NCBI GenBank assembly: GCA_964347765.1
Contig: CAYGAG010000006.1
Coordinates: 1-64,000, forward strand
Reading direction: 5' to 3'
Source of the DNA: CAYGAG01 sp964347765
Lineage (GTDB): Archaea; Thermoproteota; Bathyarchaeia; Bathyarchaeales; Bathycorpusculaceae
DNA length: 64,000 nt
Positions within the stretch are counted from its first letter, which is position 1; every line of letters starts with the position of its first letter. Both the position numbers and the translations under genes were made by a program. The notes under the pieces are model-generated. The model ran no database searches. It was not told where the DNA came from and was given only the letters and a program-made list of their open reading frames with translations. Positions 1-8,317 of this stretch are shown in pieces.

Positions 1-512
1 CTGTCACCGTACTAGTGCGCTATCGGTCTTGAGACGTATTTAGTCTTGGAAGTTGGTGGCTTCCAGTTTCCTGCACCCAAACCAGGGTACCGTACTCTGG
101 GATTCCAGCTCAACTCCTTCCAGCTCACGCTTACGGGGCTTTCACCTTCTATGGCGGGCCGTTCCAGGCCACTTCAGCTTTACTAATGAGGAGGAAGCCG
201 GACCCACAACCCCACATTCCCTGCAAGTTTCCTCACAAGGTTCAGTTTGGACTTTTCCCTTTTCGCTCGCCGCTACTAAGGGAATCCCAATTGGTTTCTT
301 TTCCTCCCCCTACTAAGATGCTTCAGTTCGGAGGGTTACTGCTCCCTTTCAGGAGCACCGCGATTCCGAAGAATCGCAGTAGGAAGTCCCATTCAGGAAT
401 CCCCGGTTCTACAGCTGCATACGCTTACCCGGGGCACTTTCGCGGCTGGCCACGCCCTTCTTCAGCGCTCAAGCCTAGCCATCCACCAGACGGCGTAACA
501 TGTCGGGCCTTG
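1..512 (-). rRNA. 23S rRNA, 5' portion (cut by window edge)
   Basis: The minus strand reads as the first ~510 bases of archaeal 23S rRNA. Recognisable conserved blocks are GTCTGGTGGATGGCTAGGC near the 5' end (around 474-492), GAACTGAAGCATCTTAGTA (around 314-332), AAGAAACCAATTGGGATTCC (around 282-301) and CCGATAGCGCACTAGTACGG at the window edge. The 3' remainder lies to the left of the window. The 5' boundary (~512) is approximate. No 16S rRNA lies upstream, where a standard operon would have it: a tRNA-Thr and protein genes occupy that side. Reading frames called over this stretch are not genes. Confidence 0.95.
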
Positions 513-677
513 TGGCAGTATCTGTTTGGCGTTACGGTGAACATCTTGCCTATGCATGGTATCACTGTGAGCTTCTTGCTCACTTCACCCTTCACCCTCC
601 ATCGCAATGATGCGGGTTGCATCTAACCTATCGCCTACAGTAACGTATTCAAAATACTGTTGAGGTAGTTCTCGCAG

Positions 678-688
678 ATATAAATATT
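678..688 (-). promoter_or_regulatory. Probable TATA-box promoter of the 23S rRNA gene
   Basis: The minus strand reads ATATTTATATC here, a good archaeal TATA element. Transcription would start about 25 bases downstream (~655). That leaves a ~140-base leader before the 23S 5' end, containing the hairpin GTGAGC-AAGAA-GCTCAC. A promoter here fits a 23S gene transcribed on its own rather than behind 16S. No -10/-35 logic applies in archaea. The start site is inferred from spacing only. Confidence 0.55.
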
Positions 689-903
689 GCGTCGTTGATA
701 ATAAGTGTTTTTGGTCAAGAAATTCATGGAGAGGAATCGATAGAAATGTCCGATGTTCATGGAAAAGATAAGGCACACTCAGGAGAAAATGAAGCCCTGA
801 ATGGTAGGGTTATGATCCTCCAATATCCCTTGGTATGCGAGAACTGTCTCGGCTTCCAGCGAACACATTTATCTTCGACACATGGTCTCCTATAATGTTT
901 GAA

Positions 904-993
904 GCCCCGGTAGCTCAGTGGTTAGAGCAACGGCCTTGTATATCAGGCAAAGAGAGCCGTAGGTCGCGAGTTCAAATCCCGCCCGGGGCTCCA
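904..993 (+). tRNA. tRNA-Thr (TGT anticodon) with a 14-base anticodon-loop intron; CCA encoded
   Basis: The acceptor stem GCCCCGG (904-910) pairs with CCGGGGC (983-989), with discriminator T at 990 and encoded CCA at 991-993. The D stem GCTC/GAGC is intact. The anticodon stem ACGGC (930-934) pairs with GCCGT (956-960). The 21-base interval between them resolves to a normal seven-base loop CTTGTAA with anticodon TGT (937-939), if 941-954 is removed as an intron after position 37, the canonical archaeal site. The T stem has one A-C mismatch. The T discriminator is usual for archaeal tRNA-Thr and matches the second Thr tRNA at 6650. Confidence 0.85.
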
Positions 994-1045
994 CAACGTG
1001 CGATATCTCAAGTGGATATAGAAAAGTTGCGAGTTTAATCAAAAA

Positions 1046-1621
1046 ATGCGTGAGTTCATCCTGTACTCCCGGAAGGGCAAGACTTCACCAGAGTTCAGAA
1101 GTCTGCGAGAAGCTGGCAGATTAGATATTGTCCATGAATGCGTTGAAGCCAGTCTTTTCCTTTCTCATGGAATTCGGAAAGACGTTGTATTCCATGCAAT
1201 ATTGAGTGGTCCACCATCTCCTCCCCTCCATCTGGAGATTGACGGGGCGAACATTAGAGATGTGCGTACTGACCAAGAAACATGGGGAAGCATTCTCAGG
1301 AAGGTTCTCTCAGGGAAACTTCATCCAGGCATAACCATCAGCAAAGAAAGTTTCGAGTCTCTTCTGAAGAGAAAAGCCGACAAGACTTCCATATTTGTAC
1401 TTGAAGAAGGAGGAAAAGACATTATGGAGATTCGAATGAACCGTAATCTTGTCTTTGTCTTGGGAGATCATATTGGTTTGCCAAAGAGAGTAGAGGCTTT
1501 TGCTTTAAGATATGGTGAAAAGGTTTCGCTTGGTAAACGACCATATCTGGCAGCCTCCTGCATAACCATTCTGAATTTTATGCTTGATAGAGAAGGGCCA
1601 AAAGAGTCTAAGGCATTCTAA
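1046..1621 (+). CDS. trmY: tRNA (pseudouridine-54 N1)-methyltransferase TrmY
   Basis: The 191-residue product starts with the family's typical N-terminus (MREFILYSRKGKTS) and has the SPOUT-type C-terminal segment around 'NRNLVFVLGDHIGLP', where S-adenosylmethionine binds in the trefoil knot. TrmY methylates pseudouridine 54 in the T loop of archaeal tRNAs, giving m1-pseudouridine in place of bacterial ribothymidine. The length is normal for the family. A TATA-like ATATAG lies ~25-30 bases upstream of the ATG and no clear Shine-Dalgarno is seen, so the mRNA is probably leaderless or nearly so. It lies just downstream of tRNA-Thr, on the same strand. The assignment rests on whole-protein resemblance to the TrmY (former DUF358) family. 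Confidence 0.85.
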   Translation: MREFILYSRKGKTSPEFRSLREAGRLDIVHECVEASLFLSHGIRKDVVFHAILSGPPSPPLHLEIDGANIRDVRTDQETWGSILRKVLSGKLHPGITISKESFESLLKRKADKTSIFVLEEGGKDIMEIRMNRNLVFVLGDHIGLPKRVEAFALRYGEKVSLGKRPYLAASCITILNFMLDREGPKESKAF

Positions 1622-1704
1622 GGAGTATGTGAACCAAGCTAAGTTTTATATTTAACCGTCCTGAGTTTTATTTTGCGATTTTGAATCTAATAGGCGGAAT
1701 GTTT

Positions 1705-3084
1705 ATGGCGTCCATCAAAGAATTGCCGACACAACCCAAGACAAGGTTTGAAAGAATTGGCGCCCATACGCACATTAAAGGGTTAGGTCTCGACAAGGAG
1801 CTGAAAGCTGTAAGGATAAAGGATGGTATGGTTGGCCAAGCAAGAGCCAGAGAAGCGGCTGGCCTTGTGATTCAAATGATAAAGGAAGGAAAGCTAAGCG
1901 GCAAGACGGTGATCATCGCAGGTCCTCCTGGAACAGGAAAGACAGCTATCGCTGTGGCGATTTCTAAAGAGTTAGGGGCAAACGTTCCTTTCATTCAGAT
2001 AAGCGGGAGCGAGATCTACAGTACCGAACGTAAGAAGACAGAGATCCTTATTGAAGCAATGAGAAAATGTATTGGTGTTGAGATTCATGAGATGAGAAAA
2101 GTATACGAAGGTGAACTCATCGGCATGGACATAAAGACTGCTCCCCATCCCTACAACCCGTACCAAAAGGTTCCAGAAAGTATCAGACTCACACTGAAAA
2201 CCAAAGATCAGGAAAAGACGATCGAAGCAGGCTCAAGCATAGCGCAACAAGTGATTCAACAGAACATATCAGAAGGCTTCGTGGTCCAAATCGACGCTGA
2301 AACAGGACGAGTGGTCAACCTAGGACTAAGCTTAGAAAGCACCAAAGGAAAGGCCCTTGACATAGATGTCAGGAAGAAAATACCGCGTCCTCAAGGCGAT
2401 GTGCTGAAAGAGAAGGAGTTTGTCTACACTTTGACATTGTCAGATATGGACGAGATCAATGCCCGTCAAAGAGTCGGCGGCGGATTCTTCTCTCTATTCA
2501 CGGGCGGTTCGCAAACTAAAGAGATAGATACAGAAATCCGTACTGCAGTGGATGAAGCAGTCAAGAAGATGGTTGATGAAGGAAAAGCTTTCATCCATCC
2601 AGGGGTTCTCTTCATCGATGATTCTCATCTTCTAGATCTGGAGGCCTTCAGTTTTCTCGGAAGAGCCATTGAAAGCGAACTTGTTCCTATCACGATTCTG
2701 GCAACAAATCGAGGTGTCACCACAATCCGAGGTACCGATGTCAAGAGTCCTATGGGATTTCCTCTTGACCTTGTCGATCGCTCAGTCATCATCGGTACTG
2801 AAGAATATGACGCCGAAAGTATTGGAGAGATTCTGAGGATTCGCTCCCAAGAAGAGAAGACAAAAGCTAAGAAAAAAGCACTGGCAAAGCTAACCGAAGT
2901 CGGGGCTAAGACGTCTTTACGCTATTCGGTTCAACTGCTGAGTCTGGCTGCCCAGAACGCTAAAAGCGCCAATCGAAAGGAAATCGCGCTTGAAGACGTA
3001 GAAAGAGTCAACAAGCTCTTCATGGATATTTCTGAAGCTACTGAACACTTGAAAAAATACGAAGAGAAAATGATGATTCATTAA
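1705..3084 (+). CDS. TIP49/RuvB-like AAA+ ATPase (archaeal Rvb homologue)
   Basis: This is an AAA+ ATPase of the RuvBL/TIP49 family, ~459 residues. The Walker A motif is GPPGTGKTA (residues ~80-88) and Walker B is LFIDDSHLLD (~304-313). It also has sensor-1 ATNRG and the arginine-finger region PLDLVDRS. A long insertion between Walker A and B matches the OB-fold domain II of eukaryotic RuvBL1/2. Walker B ends in Asp-Asp rather than the eukaryotic Asp-Glu; I recall this as common in archaeal members. The ATG at 1705 is preferred because AGGCGG (1692-1697) sits seven bases upstream. An in-frame ATG at 1699 and TTG at 1681 are alternatives. A TATA element (TTTTATA, 1644-1650) lies upstream. Eukaryotic relatives act in chromatin remodelling and snoRNP assembly. 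The archaeal role is unsettled. Confidence 0.9.
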   Translation: MASIKELPTQPKTRFERIGAHTHIKGLGLDKELKAVRIKDGMVGQARAREAAGLVIQMIKEGKLSGKTVIIAGPPGTGKTAIAVAISKELGANVPFIQISGSEIYSTERKKTEILIEAMRKCIGVEIHEMRKVYEGELIGMDIKTAPHPYNPYQKVPESIRLTLKTKDQEKTIEAGSSIAQQVIQQNISEGFVVQIDAETGRVVNLGLSLESTKGKALDIDVRKKIPRPQGDVLKEKEFVYTLTLSDMDEINARQRVGGGFFSLFTGGSQTKEIDTEIRTAVDEAVKKMVDEGKAFIHPGVLFIDDSHLLDLEAFSFLGRAIESELVPITILATNRGVTTIRGTDVKSPMGFPLDLVDRSVIIGTEEYDAESIGEILRIRSQEEKTKAKKKALAKLTEVGAKTSLRYSVQLLSLAAQNAKSANRKEIALEDVERVNKLFMDISEATEHLKKYEEKMMIH

Positions 3085-3167
3085 TACAGCTTGCACAGAT
3101 CCTCAATCCTTATTCAAACGAAAAAACCTTTAATCTTCACACCTGCTTTCGTTAGATTGTGATTCCA

Positions 3168-3467
3168 ATGTCGATTCGTAGAGAGAAGCGAGGGCTGGAA
3201 AAGTTTGTCGAGGTGGACACAGAGGATTCTTTTATTCTTGAGCCAACGCAGGTCGAAGTAGGCTCAGGATATACAGTTTCTGTAAGCTATGACGAAGACG
3301 AAAGACCCATAATCCACATAAAGACCTTCGGAGATGTCGACCTAGCTAAGATACGAAAGGAGATCGAAAAAATATTCCCAAACGCACAGATCAGACATCC
3401 AGATCTGAAAGGATCAGTCACCGTCGCGAAAAAACGTGAATCTGAGACCCAAACCGAGAGGGAATGA
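3168..3467 (+). CDS. Conserved-looking small acidic protein, unknown function
   Basis: A 99-residue charged soluble protein. I do not recognise the family. Its middle (~35-75) alternates short beta-type stretches, including VSVSYDEDERPIIHIKTFG. The C-terminal tail is Lys/Glu/Thr-rich and probably disordered. There is no signal peptide, no cysteine cluster and no membrane segment. The codon use resembles its neighbours. A TATA-like CTTTAAT (~3127-3133) places transcription start near 3155, so translation is probably leaderless from the ATG at 3168; an upstream GTG at 3159 is also in frame. It follows the TIP49-like ATPase by 83 bases on the same strand and may be a separate transcription unit. 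Confidence 0.6.
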   Translation: MSIRREKRGLEKFVEVDTEDSFILEPTQVEVGSGYTVSVSYDEDERPIIHIKTFGDVDLAKIRKEIEKIFPNAQIRHPDLKGSVTVAKKRESETQTERE

Positions 3468-3745
3468 GTCCACGATTTTCGCCCGAAAATCTGGATCGCG
3501 AAGCGAGATTATACCAAAAGCAAATAGCTCCTCATATAAATTTTCCTTTCAAAGATGTGAAAATCAACATTCAATACTACGTTTTCTAACAGGCAGAAGA
3601 TCCTTTGAAAGCTAGTATCCTTTTTCCTGATCTTTTGCCTGACTACTGCTGCTTATTGTTTATGCAGGTAGGTCAAGAGCACGTTCCGTAGTTTTCACAT
3701 CTGTATAGCTGACTAGAACCTATACAGGAAGATTCATCTTCATCT

Positions 3746-4819
3746 TTATAGTTCGGGTCGCCTGTTCAGGAACCTTGCGTAGTGTCCTGTTATTGGAATG
3801 TAAGTTCTGCAATCTGGACATCTCTTTTCGTTAGTCACCGTGTATCTTATAACTTGATATCCTTGTCTTGTCACTAGGCCTTTGCCACATTCTGGGCAGT
3901 ATGTATTCTCGTATTCGTGACCAGGAACGTTCCCTATATAGGGGTATTTAATACCAGCAATCTTGGCCATCCTGTAGGCTTCCTCCAAGGTTTCGATTCT
4001 TGTTGGTGGTTTCCTGAATCTGTAGGCTGGAAAGTATCTTGTGAAATGGAGAGGCGTCTCAGATCCAGCTTTCTCCAGATGTTTCTGAATGATCCACTGT
4101 AGACTTTCTTCATCATCGTTAACGTCCCTAACAACTAAGTTGACAATCTCTATATGAATTCCCAACTCTTTGGATTTTTGAGCGTTTCTCCAGATCTTCT
4201 CGACGTCCGCGCCTCCGCAATACTTCTCATACGTCTCATTGTCGCCTTTTACATCTATTCTGAGACCATCCATGCCCGCCCTACAAAGGGCTTCCAATAC
4301 TTCCAAGGTCATGTAGCCGTTTGAAACGGAGCAGCAATAGTCTATTCCGTGAGCTTTGCCTAGCTCGAAAAGCGGGATTGCAAATTCGGAGAGCAAAGTA
4401 GGTTCCTGAAAACTGGCACATAAGCCAGAATCGTGGTTGCAGATTGCAGATTCCACGATCTTTTGAGGTGTACAGTAGACTGCTCTTGCAGGGTCAGGTT
4501 CGGTCTTTGAGAGGTTGAAGTTCTGACACCAGATGCAGTCAAGATTGCATGACCATGTTGAGAATGTGAGAGCGGTTGAACCTGGCCAATAGTGAAAGAA
4601 TGGTTTAATTTCAATGGTGCGACTTTCAACGGCGCTTATGTCGCCATATATCAACGTGTAGAGTTCGCCATCTATGTTCATTCGCGTCTTGCAGAGTCCT
4701 TTCGAACCGGAGGAAATCCTGCACTGTCTTTCGCATAGAGTGCACCTGACTTTTCCACCTCTGATATTTTCATAAAAGACTGCTCTGCGGACCGTTGGAT
4801 AGTCGGTGATGTCGAGCAT
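3746..4819 (-). CDS. amrS: Radical SAM enzyme of the AmmeMemoRadiSam (AmrS/PflA-like) family
   Basis: The 357-residue product has the radical-SAM cluster motif CNLDCIWC (CX3CX2C, ~residues 90-97), which binds the 4Fe-4S cluster that cleaves S-adenosylmethionine. Upstream it has a Cys-rich N-terminus (CTLCERQC, ~27-34) and near the C-terminus two CxxC pairs (CPEC, CPDC), both typical of the COG1180/AmrS group. The AmrS family usually associates with Memo and AMMECR1 proteins; neither is in this window, and the substrate is unknown. It is the last gene of a minus-strand run: flavoprotein, ThiL, then this gene 32 bases on. The PflA-like label is the alternative, but length and the Cys-rich ends favour AmrS. 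Confidence 0.8.
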   Translation of the reverse strand: MLDITDYPTVRRAVFYENIRGGKVRCTLCERQCRISSGSKGLCKTRMNIDGELYTLIYGDISAVESRTIEIKPFFHYWPGSTALTFSTWSCNLDCIWCQNFNLSKTEPDPARAVYCTPQKIVESAICNHDSGLCASFQEPTLLSEFAIPLFELGKAHGIDYCCSVSNGYMTLEVLEALCRAGMDGLRIDVKGDNETYEKYCGGADVEKIWRNAQKSKELGIHIEIVNLVVRDVNDDEESLQWIIQKHLEKAGSETPLHFTRYFPAYRFRKPPTRIETLEEAYRMAKIAGIKYPYIGNVPGHEYENTYCPECGKGLVTRQGYQVIRYTVTNEKRCPDCRTYIPITGHYARFLNRRPEL

Positions 4820-4851
4820 TAGGCTTCATTTGAATTATGGCTTCATCTTGA

Positions 4852-5844
4852 TTAAACCTTGCCGCCCTTGAAGTGTTCCCATCCTTTTCCTTCAATTATA
4901 CTTGTTTCTCCTTGAATATCTAACTGAACTTGTTCTTCATCCGTGACTTTTCCGATAGGCTGTAGTATGCCTCCGACGTTACTGACAGCCTCTTCGGCTT
5001 CATCCCAGAGCTTTGGCTTCACGGTCAGAACCAGTTCGTATTCTTCTCCTCCGTAAAGTGTTAGCTCTGCAGAGTCCAAATCGTTGGCTACTGCAAATAT
5101 TTCAGCCTCTCTAGCGATGGGCAGACTATCAATTCGAAATCCAACGCTGCTTGCCTTTGCAATCTCATGGAGGCTCCAGGCCAAACCATCACTTGAATCC
5201 ACAGAAGCCGTGACAGCTCCTGTTTGAGCTAGAGCCAGTCCCTCCTGTAGACGGGCGTGCGGCATCAAGACTGAATCGACAAGAGTCTCACGGATCTCAT
5301 CAGGCACAACAAGATCGTCGAGTAGAACCTTCAAGCCAGCATAGGTCTTCCCGAAATTGTTGGTCACAGCGACGATATCTTCAGGCTTCGCTCCATCTCT
5401 CAACATCAGCAGATCTCTTTTCTCCAATCCGAAAACTGAGAGACTAATAATGAGGTCTGACGCTTCATTCGTGTCCCCGCCGATTACATATGAGTTGTAC
5501 TCACGTGCACCTGAGTTGAGTCCTTCCCCGATTTTTTTTATGTCTTCTTCTGTTAGTCTTTTGGGTAGTCCAAGCGAGACAAGCATGGCAAGAGGCCTTA
5601 CGCCTTTGGCTGCAAAGTCGCTGACGTTCATAACGACTGCTTTCCGGGCGGCTTGCCAAAGACTCATGCTTGGAGGGACATCTGTCTTATCGACAAGCAT
5701 ATCAGTCTTTAAGATCGCAAGGTTGCCTTCTCCAATATCATAGCCGGATACGTCATCACCGAAAGGTACAGGAAGCTTCGCCATTTTGTCTAGTCGATTT
5801 TGGATGATCTCTATTATTTCTCGTTCTCCTAGCTGTTCACCCAT
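4852..5844 (-). CDS. thiL: Thiamine-monophosphate kinase ThiL
   Basis: ThiL phosphorylates thiamine monophosphate to the active cofactor thiamine diphosphate using ATP. The 330-residue product carries family hallmarks: FGDDVSGYDI (~28-37, metal/ATP-binding Asp pair), NVSDFAAKGVRPLAMLVSLG (~73-92), GGDTNEA, and SVDSSDGLAWSLHEI in the C-terminal half. Length is normal. It begins five bases after the flavoprotein gene ends and precedes the radical SAM gene by 32 bases, so the three are probably co-transcribed. No THI riboswitch was noticed upstream. Confidence 0.93.
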   Translation of the reverse strand: MGEQLGEREIIEIIQNRLDKMAKLPVPFGDDVSGYDIGEGNLAILKTDMLVDKTDVPPSMSLWQAARKAVVMNVSDFAAKGVRPLAMLVSLGLPKRLTEEDIKKIGEGLNSGAREYNSYVIGGDTNEASDLIISLSVFGLEKRDLLMLRDGAKPEDIVAVTNNFGKTYAGLKVLLDDLVVPDEIRETLVDSVLMPHARLQEGLALAQTGAVTASVDSSDGLAWSLHEIAKASSVGFRIDSLPIAREAEIFAVANDLDSAELTLYGGEEYELVLTVKPKLWDEAEEAVSNVGGILQPIGKVTDEEQVQLDIQGETSIIEGKGWEHFKGGKV

Positions 5845-5849
5845 TTACT

Positions 5850-6422
5850 TCATCTCTGAAGATCGTTTAGGTATAAATGCATCTGATGTGCAAGTCTCTC
5901 TACTGATTCTCTGTTGTTTCTTTCTCGGATGGCTTGCCCCTTCTCTCGGTAGAAACGTGTTAATATCGTCCACCCAGCTATGATCGGCTGTGCGTGATGG
6001 ATAAGATTCGAGGTTATTGTTGACACTGTATGGATGCCGCCGAGAGAAGCCAGAGCAATTATGCCTACGACCTTGTCTTTGTATTCCTTCAGTTCGCTTC
6101 TTTCCAGGTATGCCTTCAATTGGGCCGGAACGTCGAAGCTATAACATGGGGTTCCCAGAATGACGCCATCTGTTCCATAAATTATCCTCACAAATCTTGT
6201 CAGTTCATCTGTATCGTCGATTGGGCATATTCTTCCATCAGAAGAAGCTTGTTCGTAACATTCTACGTTACAGTCTACACCACATGGTTTTATCTCGAAA
6301 TCGAACAAGTTGTAGAGATGAGTCTCTACTTCTTTCTTCTGGAGGTATTGTAACGCATGTTTGATCATGTCAGTTGTGTTGCCATCTTTTCTCGGGCTGG
6401 CGACTATTCCGGCAACTTTCAC
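5850..6422 (-). CDS. NADPH-dependent FMN reductase / iron-sulfur flavoprotein-like
   Basis: A 190-residue flavodoxin-fold protein. The N-terminal VASPRKDGNTTDMI loop is the FMN-phosphate-binding site of the NADPH-dependent FMN reductase family. GTPCYSFDVPAQLKAYLER is the second flavin-contact region. A cysteine set C-x3-C-x3-C followed by C at residues ~47-66 sits where iron-sulfur flavoproteins carry their compact cluster motif, although the spacing is looser than the classical CX2CX2C form, so cluster binding is uncertain. Translation starts at GTG, with AGGAGAG eight bases upstream. A TATA-like CTTAAATG lies ~45-55 bases upstream. It is first in the operon with thiL. Confidence 0.75.
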   Translation of the reverse strand: MKVAGIVASPRKDGNTTDMIKHALQYLQKKEVETHLYNLFDFEIKPCGVDCNVECYEQASSDGRICPIDDTDELTRFVRIIYGTDGVILGTPCYSFDVPAQLKAYLERSELKEYKDKVVGIIALASLGGIHTVSTITSNLIHHAQPIIAGWTILTRFYREKGQAIRERNNRESVERLAHQMHLYLNDLQR

Positions 6423-6649
6423 TTAGTTTTCTCTCCTACTACTGTTCTTTCAGTTCTTTTCTTATCCATTTAAGTTCTCAGCAAGAATACATTCAGCTTT
6501 TCTGGTCGGGAAGAAAGGTGCTGTGAACTGCTGATGAAAAACCTTCACAAAGCGGAAAAGAATTTGTGAGGAGTAGGTCTGCCGAGTTGTTTTCTTTGCT
6601 GCTCTTGCGAACATTTAAAATCCTCTTTTCATCATTCACGTATCGGGGG

Positions 6650-6726
6650 GCCTCGGTGGCTCAGACAGGTAGAGCGGCAGCCTCGTAAGCTGTTGGTCGC
6701 GGGTTCAAATCCCGCCCGGGGCTCCA
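6650..6726 (+). tRNA. tRNA-Thr (CGT anticodon), CCA encoded
   Basis: The acceptor GCCTCGG (6650-6656) pairs with CCGGGGC (6716-6722) with one T-G wobble; the discriminator is T and CCA is encoded at 6724-6726. The anticodon stem GCAGC/GCTGT encloses loop CTCGTAA, giving CGT (reads ACG). The T arm is GCGGG-TTCAAAT-CCCGC. No intron. Its 3' half is nearly identical to that of the tRNA-Thr at 904, supporting the assignment of both. Confidence 0.92.
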
Positions 6727-6835
6727 CTTTGCTGCGTAATGGAGTTTCTGAGGAAAAACTTGATCAGGCTTGCCTGAATTGTGTGCCAGAAAGTAATTAA
6801 GATCCTGCTGTTGGTTTAATCTAAAGTGATTGGTA

Positions 6836-7705
6836 ATGAACGTCAGGGGTGAGCATGAGATCTACTGTTGTGGATCCCGTGTGAGGATTTCAGAGAAGGG
6901 CGTAGAGGTTTTGAGTGAACCTTTGGTTGAGTATTGTCCTTTGCATGAGGCTCTTTACGGAACCAAAGAAATTGATACCAAAGCGGTGCAAGAGAGCGTG
7001 GAAATGAAGATTTCAGGGTTCGGTCTCTGCTGTGGAAACCGCAAGTTTGACGTTGCTCCTGTTGTGGCTTATGGTGCGTCCGAGATGATGCGCGTTTGGC
7101 TTGAAAGGAGGCTTGTTGATTGTGCCGTTGTCGTTGCCGAGGGAGCAGGTACGGTCATAACACCGAACGGCGAGCTTGTGCAAGGCATTGGAGCGCGGCT
7201 AACCGGAGTCATAAGGACTTCGCCTATCCCGGATATTATTGGACACGTTGAGGCCAATGGTGGGCATGTTCTAGATCCTCAAAGGGCGGTTATCGATCAA
7301 CTTGAAGGTGTTAGACGAGCGTGCGATCTAGGGTTTAAGCGTGTCGCTGTGAGTGTCGCTGGCTTCCGAGCTGAGAAGATTAGCAAAATTCGAGATTTTT
7401 CAAGAGAGACTGGATTAGACGTGTTGGCGTTTTCCGTCTGTAATACTTGTGTGATGAAGGATGATTTGAAACACGTGGTTAGAGCTGATGTGGTGTGTGC
7501 AAGCGCTTCCAAAGTTGTGAGGGAAGAGATAGGAAAGAGAGCATTGTTGCAGCTTGGCGTGACAATTCCTGTCTATGCTTTGAGCGACAGAGGTAAAAGG
7601 CTTGTTTTGGCTTATTTAAATGAGTTTGAGGATAAACTCGTGATCTTCAGGACAGGTAGAATGCCATATCATGTAGAGAGCAGAGGTCCGAAGCTTAAGG
7701 ACTAG
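6836..7705 (+). CDS. Methanogenesis marker protein 8 family (DUF2099)
   Basis: The ~289-residue product matches the methanogenesis-marker-8/DUF2099 family. Its hallmarks are an N-terminal VEYCPLH segment, a central FGLCCGNRKFDVAPVVAYG, EGAGTVITPNGELVQGIGAR, and a late AFSVCNTCV cysteine pair. Several conserved cysteines suggest metal or cluster binding. The biochemical role is unknown; the family is named for its co-occurrence with methyl-coenzyme M reductase. No mcr gene is in this window, so whether the host is a methanogen cannot be judged here. The ATG at 6836 is preferred over the TTG at 6830 because AGTGAT (6825-6830) is a plausible ribosome-binding site. It stands alone between tRNA-Thr and a zinc-ribbon gene. 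Confidence 0.8.
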   Translation: MNVRGEHEIYCCGSRVRISEKGVEVLSEPLVEYCPLHEALYGTKEIDTKAVQESVEMKISGFGLCCGNRKFDVAPVVAYGASEMMRVWLERRLVDCAVVVAEGAGTVITPNGELVQGIGARLTGVIRTSPIPDIIGHVEANGGHVLDPQRAVIDQLEGVRRACDLGFKRVAVSVAGFRAEKISKIRDFSRETGLDVLAFSVCNTCVMKDDLKHVVRADVVCASASKVVREEIGKRALLQLGVTIPVYALSDRGKRLVLAYLNEFEDKLVIFRTGRMPYHVESRGPKLKD

Positions 7706-7878
7706 CAAAAGGTGTTGGCAGATCGCTTTTATTAGCGATTCAAGTGCGTTCCAAATCCTAGGTTTCCTGTAGGTCTCGTCCATGTTAGTGTATTTGTGTT
7801 GTACACTGCTGCAGGAATGTTTATTAAATCTTAATATTAAAGATATACGTTGCAGCTCATATAACGAGAGCGGTGAAC

Positions 7879-8211
7879 ATGCAGTTACACTCTCACAGTG
7901 AAAAGCTGAAGTGTCCGTACAGCGGGTGTGAGAAGACCTTTAACAAGCTGACAGCCTTGACCGACACTTGTGAAATTGTTCGGCGAACCTATTACGCTTG
8001 TCCGCACTGCAGTTCGAGAGTGGATGTAATTTTCGAAGGCATGAAGATTGTGGGAGTCAGAGCGACTGAGTATCCAAGGGTTTTCAACTCACCCGCAAAG
8101 TGTGCTCACTACTTTGGCTTCCTAAACTCGCTTCCAGAAAGAGCCGCTATACCCGATGAATGTTTAGTTTGTCCTAAAGTTCTTCAATGCGGCTTAAAAA
8201 GACAAAGATGA
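7879..8211 (+). CDS. Small zinc-binding protein with C-terminal Cys cluster, unknown function
   Basis: A 110-residue soluble protein with three cysteine groups: CPYSGC near residue 13, CPHC near 46, and ECLVCPKVLQC at the C-terminus (~95-105), plus single Cys and His residues between. This suggests one or two structural zinc sites. I recall similar PEECL-C-x(5)-C endings in other archaeal small proteins, but no function is known to me. The promoter region contains an AT-rich TATA candidate (ATTAAAGATATAC, ~7837-7849), placing transcription start near 7865, with a short or absent leader. An in-frame GTG at 7873 is an alternative start. Confidence 0.65.
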   Translation: MQLHSHSEKLKCPYSGCEKTFNKLTALTDTCEIVRRTYYACPHCSSRVDVIFEGMKIVGVRATEYPRVFNSPAKCAHYFGFLNSLPERAAIPDECLVCPKVLQCGLKRQR

Positions 8212-8317
8212 CTCTATTAGAAAGATACTGCAGATCTTATTGTTGAGATTTGCTTTCTTAGTCCAATGTTTGGTGTCTCCATGAAACCTGCAGGAAATCG
8301 CTGAATCTGATTCTGTC

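Noticed and set aside
53..776. Several protein-length open frames over the first 780 bases
   Set aside because: They overlie conserved 23S rRNA sequence or its leader and show no protein-like content.
695..895. 66-codon frame between the 23S promoter and tRNA-Thr
   Set aside because: No ribosome-binding site, no recognisable content; it overlaps the 23S promoter region.
3477..3745. Possible C/D box guide RNA (CTGA and GATGTGA strings)
   Set aside because: Box spacing and a C' / D' pair could not be made convincing by eye.
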